Source: Actinomycetota bacterium
GTDB lineage: Bacteria; Actinomycetota; Thermoleophilia; Gaiellales; Gaiellaceae
Length of the DNA: 7,339 bases
Assembly (NCBI GenBank): GCA_013816275.1
Contig: JACDER010000066.1
Location: forward strand, 1 to 7,339
Direction: 5' to 3'
Below are positions 4,874 to 7,339 of the stretch, in pieces; the stretch's first letter is position 1, and each line of letters starts with the position of its first letter. Under the pieces are notes generated by a model. That model saw only the letters and a list, made by a program, of their open reading frames with translations, was not told the origin of the DNA and made no database searches. The position numbers and the translations under genes are program-made.

Positions 4874-5531
4874 GCGCATGTACGCGCGCGCTCTCTTCGA
4901 GGCCGCACGCGACGGAGGGCGGCTCGAGGTCGTTCAGCAGGAGCTGTCCGAGTTCGTCGAGGCCGTTCGCCAGGTCCCGGAGCTGCGGGCGCTCCTACGC
5001 GATCCCCAGCTCGATCCGCGGGCGAAGATCTCGGCGCTGAAGGAGATCCTCGCCGGCGCGGACGAATTCGTCCGCAACTTCATCCTGCTCCTCACGGAGC
5101 GGGGTCGCGCGACAGAGCTCGAGGAGACGCGGCTCGAGTTCGACCGGCTCGTCGCGGCCGAGACCGGGCGCCTGTCGCTCGAGCTCGCCACCGCGGTCGA
5201 GCTGTCCGACGAGGAGGCGTACCGGATCGTCGAGCAGATCGAGAAGTCGAGTGGGCGAACCGTGGACGCGACGCGGCGAGTGGATCCGGACCTGCTCGGC
5301 GGAATCGTCCTCCAGGTCGGCTCACTCCGGCTCGACGCCAGCCTTCGCGGCCGCCTGGAGCGGTTGCGCCGCGAACTCCGAAACGGGGGAACCCAGGGTT
5401 CCCCCGTTGGCCCCCTCCTTAACACCTCGCTGCGGTCAGGCGATTCTCGCGCTGCGCCCGGGCAAAGCCCGGCTCCGCGCACGGAGACGAAGCGCTCGTC
5501 CCAGCACTCGAAAACAGAGGAGAAACCTTGA
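4860..5531 (+). CDS. atpH: ATP synthase F1 subunit delta with odd C-terminal tail
   Basis: Delta (OSCP type) ties the b stalk to the top of the alpha/beta head. Residues 1-173 match a complete delta subunit: the N-terminal [14 protein letters not shown], the helical domain with [13 protein letters not shown] (71-83), and the C-terminal [13 protein letters not shown] plus [16 protein letters not shown] (158-173). The usual family length is about 175-180. A further 50 residues, rich in Ser, Pro, Gly and Arg, follow and are encoded by a hairpin-rich repeat; they have no counterpart in the family I know. The GTG at 4860 is preferred over ATG 4878 because it keeps the conserved N terminus, and GGAGG lies three bases upstream. 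The TGA overlaps the atpA TTG as TTGA. The tail could be translated, or an undetected frameshift could hide an earlier stop. Confidence 0.92.
   Translation: MPVAERMYARALFEAARDGGRLEVVQQELSEFVEAVRQVPELRALLRDPQLDPRAKISALKEILAGADEFVRNFILLLTERGRATELEETRLEFDRLVAAETGRLSLELATAVELSDEEAYRIVEQIEKSSGRTVDATRRVDPDLLGGIVLQVGSLRLDASLRGRLERLRRELRNGGTQGSPVGPLLNTSLRSGDSRAAPGQSPAPRTETKRSSQHSKTEEKP
5382..5408. repeat. Perfect 27-bp inverted repeat inside the atpH 3' end
   Basis: Arms AACGGGGGAACCC (5382-5394) and GGGTTCCCCCGTT (5396-5408) flank a single A. As RNA it would be a very stable stem of about 12 pairs with a three-base loop. It is followed by GGCCCCCTCC rather than a T-tract, so it is not a canonical terminator. 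It starts right after the conserved end of delta and looks like an inserted repeat. Confidence 0.9.
5445..5487. repeat. Second hairpin inside the atpH 3' end
   Basis: The core CCGGGC (5458-5463) and GCCCGG (5467-5472) pairs around AAA. An outer GCGC pair (5449-5452 with 5477-5480) and TCTC with GAGA (5445-5448, 5484-5487) extend it imperfectly. The loop region GCAAAGCC also occurs at 2654-2661 in the element between the atpZ-like gene and atpI. Confidence 0.65.
5516..5522 (+). promoter_or_regulatory. Shine-Dalgarno of atpA, fixes a TTG start
   Basis: AGAGGAG ends five bases before TTG 5528. Together with the conserved AtpA N terminus it supports the rare TTG start. It lies after the hairpin region, so ribosomes can load independently of atpH. 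Confidence 0.75.
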
Positions 5532-7066
5532 AACTCAGACCGGAAGAGATCACGTCCATCCTCAAGGAACGGATCGAGCACTTCGAGGTCGAGACCGACC
5601 TGTCCGAGGTCGGCACCGTGCTCCAGGTGGGAGACGGAATCGCGCGCATCTACGGGCTCGAGAACGCCGTCGCCCTGGAGATGCTGGAGCTCGAGCACGG
5701 AGTCGTCGGGCTCGCGTTCAACCTCGAGGAGGACAACGTCGGCGCAGCGCTCTTCGGTGAGTGGGAGCACGTGAAGGAAGGAGAGCCGGTCAAGCGCACG
5801 GGCCGGGTCGCGAGCGTGCCGGTCGGAGACGCGCTCCTCGGCCGGGTCGTGGATCCCCTCGGCCGGCCACTCGACGGGGTCGGTCCGATCGAAACCAGCG
5901 AGACCCGTCCGCTCGAGTTCAAGGCTCCCGGCGTCGTCGACCGGCAGCCCGTCAAGGAGCCGCTCCAGACGGGGATCAAGGCGATCGACTCGATGACGAA
6001 CGTCGGCCGCGGCCAGCGCGAGCTGATCCTCGGCGACCGCTCGACGGGGAAGACCGCGATCGTCGTGGACACGATCCTGAACCAGCACGACCAGAACGTC
6101 GTCTGCATCTACGTGGCGATCGGCCAGAAGGCCTCGACGGTGGCCCAGGTCTACGAACGGCTCAGGGATGCCGGCGCGATGGAATACACCGTCATCGTCA
6201 CCGCGCCCGCGAACGAAGCCGCGCCGATCAAGTGGATGGCCCCGTACGCAGGTTGCGCCATGGGCGAGCACGTCATGTTCAACGGCGGTCACGCGCTCGT
6301 GATGTTCGACGACCTGTCCAAGCACGCGGATGCCTACCGGCAGATGTCGCTGCTGCTTCGCCGCCCGCCTGGGCGCGAGGCTTTTCCGGGCGACGTCTTC
6401 TACCTGCACTCGCGGCTGCTCGAGCGCGCCTGCAAGCTCTCGGACGATTTCGAGCCCGTGGGCGGCGGCTCGCTGACGGCACTCCCGATCATCGAGACCC
6501 AGGCCGGCGACGTTGCCGCGTACATCCCGACGAACGTGATCTCGATCACCGACGGCCAGATCTACCTCGAGGCCGACCTGTTCTTCTCGGGCGTGCGGCC
6601 TGCGATCGACGTCGGCCGGTCCGTCTCCCGCGTCGGCTCGAGCGCGCAGACGAAGGCGATGAAGAAGGTCGCCGGCCGGCTCCGGCTCGACCTCTCGCAG
6701 TACCGGGAGCTCGAGGCGTTCGCCCAGTTCGGGTCGGAGCTCGACACGACCACGCAGAACGCGCTCGCGCGCGGGGAGCGGATGGTGGCGACGCTGAACC
6801 AGCCGCAGTACGACCCGTGGCCGATGGAGGAGCAGGTCGTCGCCCTCTACGCGGGCATCAACGGCTACCTGGACGACGTTCCCGTCGACCAGATCTCGCG
6901 GTTCCAGGACGAGTTGCGCGAGTACATGAAGACGGAGAAGTCGATCCTCGGCGAGATCCGCGATACGGGCGACCTCCCGGACGAGCTCGCCGAGAAGCTG
7001 AACGCCGCGATCGAGAAGTTCAAGGACACGTTCTCGGTCAAGGAGGAGGCGCCCGTAGCGGCGTAG
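5528..7066 (+). CDS. atpA: ATP synthase F1 subunit alpha
   Basis: Alpha forms the hexameric head with beta and binds non-catalytic nucleotide. At 512 residues it is about the E. coli length (513), without a long C-terminal extension. The N-terminal beta barrel (about 25-95, [16 protein letters not shown]) is followed by the nucleotide domain with the P-loop GDRSTGKT (169-176, K175), [20 protein letters not shown], and [19 protein letters not shown]. The arginine that reaches the beta catalytic site is R368 in [13 protein letters not shown] helical C-terminal domain contains [16 protein letters not shown]. The TTG start gives [16 protein letters not shown], the expected family beginning, with a good Shine-Dalgarno. 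It overlaps atpH by four bases, and atpG starts six bases after its stop. Confidence 0.98.
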   Translation: MKLRPEEITSILKERIEHFEVETDLSEVGTVLQVGDGIARIYGLENAVALEMLELEHGVVGLAFNLEEDNVGAALFGEWEHVKEGEPVKRTGRVASVPVGDALLGRVVDPLGRPLDGVGPIETSETRPLEFKAPGVVDRQPVKEPLQTGIKAIDSMTNVGRGQRELILGDRSTGKTAIVVDTILNQHDQNVVCIYVAIGQKASTVAQVYERLRDAGAMEYTVIVTAPANEAAPIKWMAPYAGCAMGEHVMFNGGHALVMFDDLSKHADAYRQMSLLLRRPPGREAFPGDVFYLHSRLLERACKLSDDFEPVGGGSLTALPIIETQAGDVAAYIPTNVISITDGQIYLEADLFFSGVRPAIDVGRSVSRVGSSAQTKAMKKVAGRLRLDLSQYRELEAFAQFGSELDTTTQNALARGERMVATLNQPQYDPWPMEEQVVALYAGINGYLDDVPVDQISRFQDELREYMKTEKSILGEIRDTGDLPDELAEKLNAAIEKFKDTFSVKEEAPVAA

Positions 7067-7072
7067 CTCCCG

Positions 7073-7339
7073 ATGGCAACCCTCCAGGACATCCGGCGGC
7101 GGATCCGGTCCGTCGCCAACACGCGGAAGATCACGAAGGCGATGGAGCTCGTCGCGGCAGCTAGGCTGCGCCGCGCCGAGGCTCGAATCACGCAGATGCG
7201 CGATTACGCCGACCGCATGCAGGAGCTGACCGCCGGGACGGCCCGCGCGGCTTCGTCCCTTCGCGGCCTGGCCCTGCTCCAGCAGCGCGAGGAGCAGACC
7301 GTTGCCGTGGTTCCCCTGACGGGCGACCGCGGACTGGCC
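7073..7339 (+). CDS. atpG: ATP synthase F1 subunit gamma, 5' part only
   Basis: Gamma is the rotating central shaft of F1. The first 89 residues are visible and the gene runs off the right edge. The N-terminal coiled-coil helix is unmistakable: IRRRIRSVANTRKITKAMEL (7-26), then VAAARLRRAE. The Rossmann-like part begins with LTGDRGLA (82-89), the family's T/S-DRGL motif. The ATG follows the atpA stop by six bases with no Shine-Dalgarno, suggesting coupled translation. Confidence 0.95.
   Translation, partial: MATLQDIRRRIRSVANTRKITKAMELVAAARLRRAEARITQMRDYADRMQELTAGTARAASSLRGLALLQQREEQTVAVVPLTGDRGLA

Noticed and set aside
5382..5420. Rho-independent terminator after atpH
   Set aside because: The stem is strong but there is no following T-tract, and atpA continues the operon at once.
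4343..5531. b-delta fusion as in mycobacteria
   Set aside because: AtpF has its own TGA at 4871-4873 and AtpH starts separately in a different frame with a normal N terminus.
4934..6409. 491-codon minus-strand frame across atpH and atpA
   Set aside because: It lies opposite two unmistakable ATP synthase genes and has no recognisable domain.
5761..7164. 467-codon plus-strand frame overlapping atpA
   Set aside because: Arg/Ala/Gly-rich shadow of atpA in another frame; atpA motifs occupy the real frame.

Overview
The window is GC-rich bacterial DNA with tight gene packing and many GTG/TTG starts. It holds the first part of an F1Fo ATP synthase operon, preceded by a WecA-type sugar-phosphate transferase. 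The order wecA, small Fo assembly genes, atpB-E-F-H-A-G recalls actinobacteria (in Mycobacterium, wecA lies just upstream of atpI-atpB). Here b and delta are separate proteins, not the mycobacterial b-delta fusion. Protein and repeat style suggest a deep-branching actinobacterium such as Thermoleophilia; this is inference, and a search of AtpA or AtpB would settle it.

Layout. 1-69: upstream region with an extended -10 almost touching the first start codon. 70-1242 (+): WecA/TagO-like polyprenyl-phosphate GlcNAc-1-phosphate transferase. 1223-2245 (-): DUF354-family, GT-B-like protein, convergent with and overlapping wecA by 20 bp. 2246-2413: divergent intergenic region with a three-unit 11-bp tandem repeat, a partial palindrome and the probable ATP operon promoter. 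2414-2617 (+): small AtpZ-like membrane protein. 2617-2847: non-coding, hairpin-rich, MITE-like element. 2850-3242: AtpI-like protein. 3239-7066: atpB, atpE, atpF, atpH and atpA, overlapping or nearly so. 7073-7339: 5' part of atpG. atpD and atpC should lie beyond the right edge.

How the genes work together. AtpZ- and AtpI-like proteins probably help Fo assembly or c-ring formation. AtpB (a), AtpE (c ring) and AtpF (b) form the Fo proton path and stator. AtpH (delta), AtpA (alpha) and AtpG (gamma) belong to F1 and its connections. Several junctions are translationally coupled: ATGA at atpI/atpB, TGATG at atpE/atpF, 14-bp overlap at atpF/atpH, TTGA at atpH/atpA. WecA and the DUF354 protein look like cell-envelope glycan genes.

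The most unusual content is repeat invasion of this housekeeping operon. The 231-bp block at 2617-2847 has 13-bp perfect (about 54-bp imperfect) terminal inverted repeats and is flanked by TGATG on both sides. Removing it rebuilds a TGATG stop/start overlap between atpZ and atpI. A second hairpin-rich stretch (about 5382-5487) sits at the atpH/atpA junction and is read through in frame, giving AtpH an apparent 50-residue C-terminal tail not typical of delta subunits.
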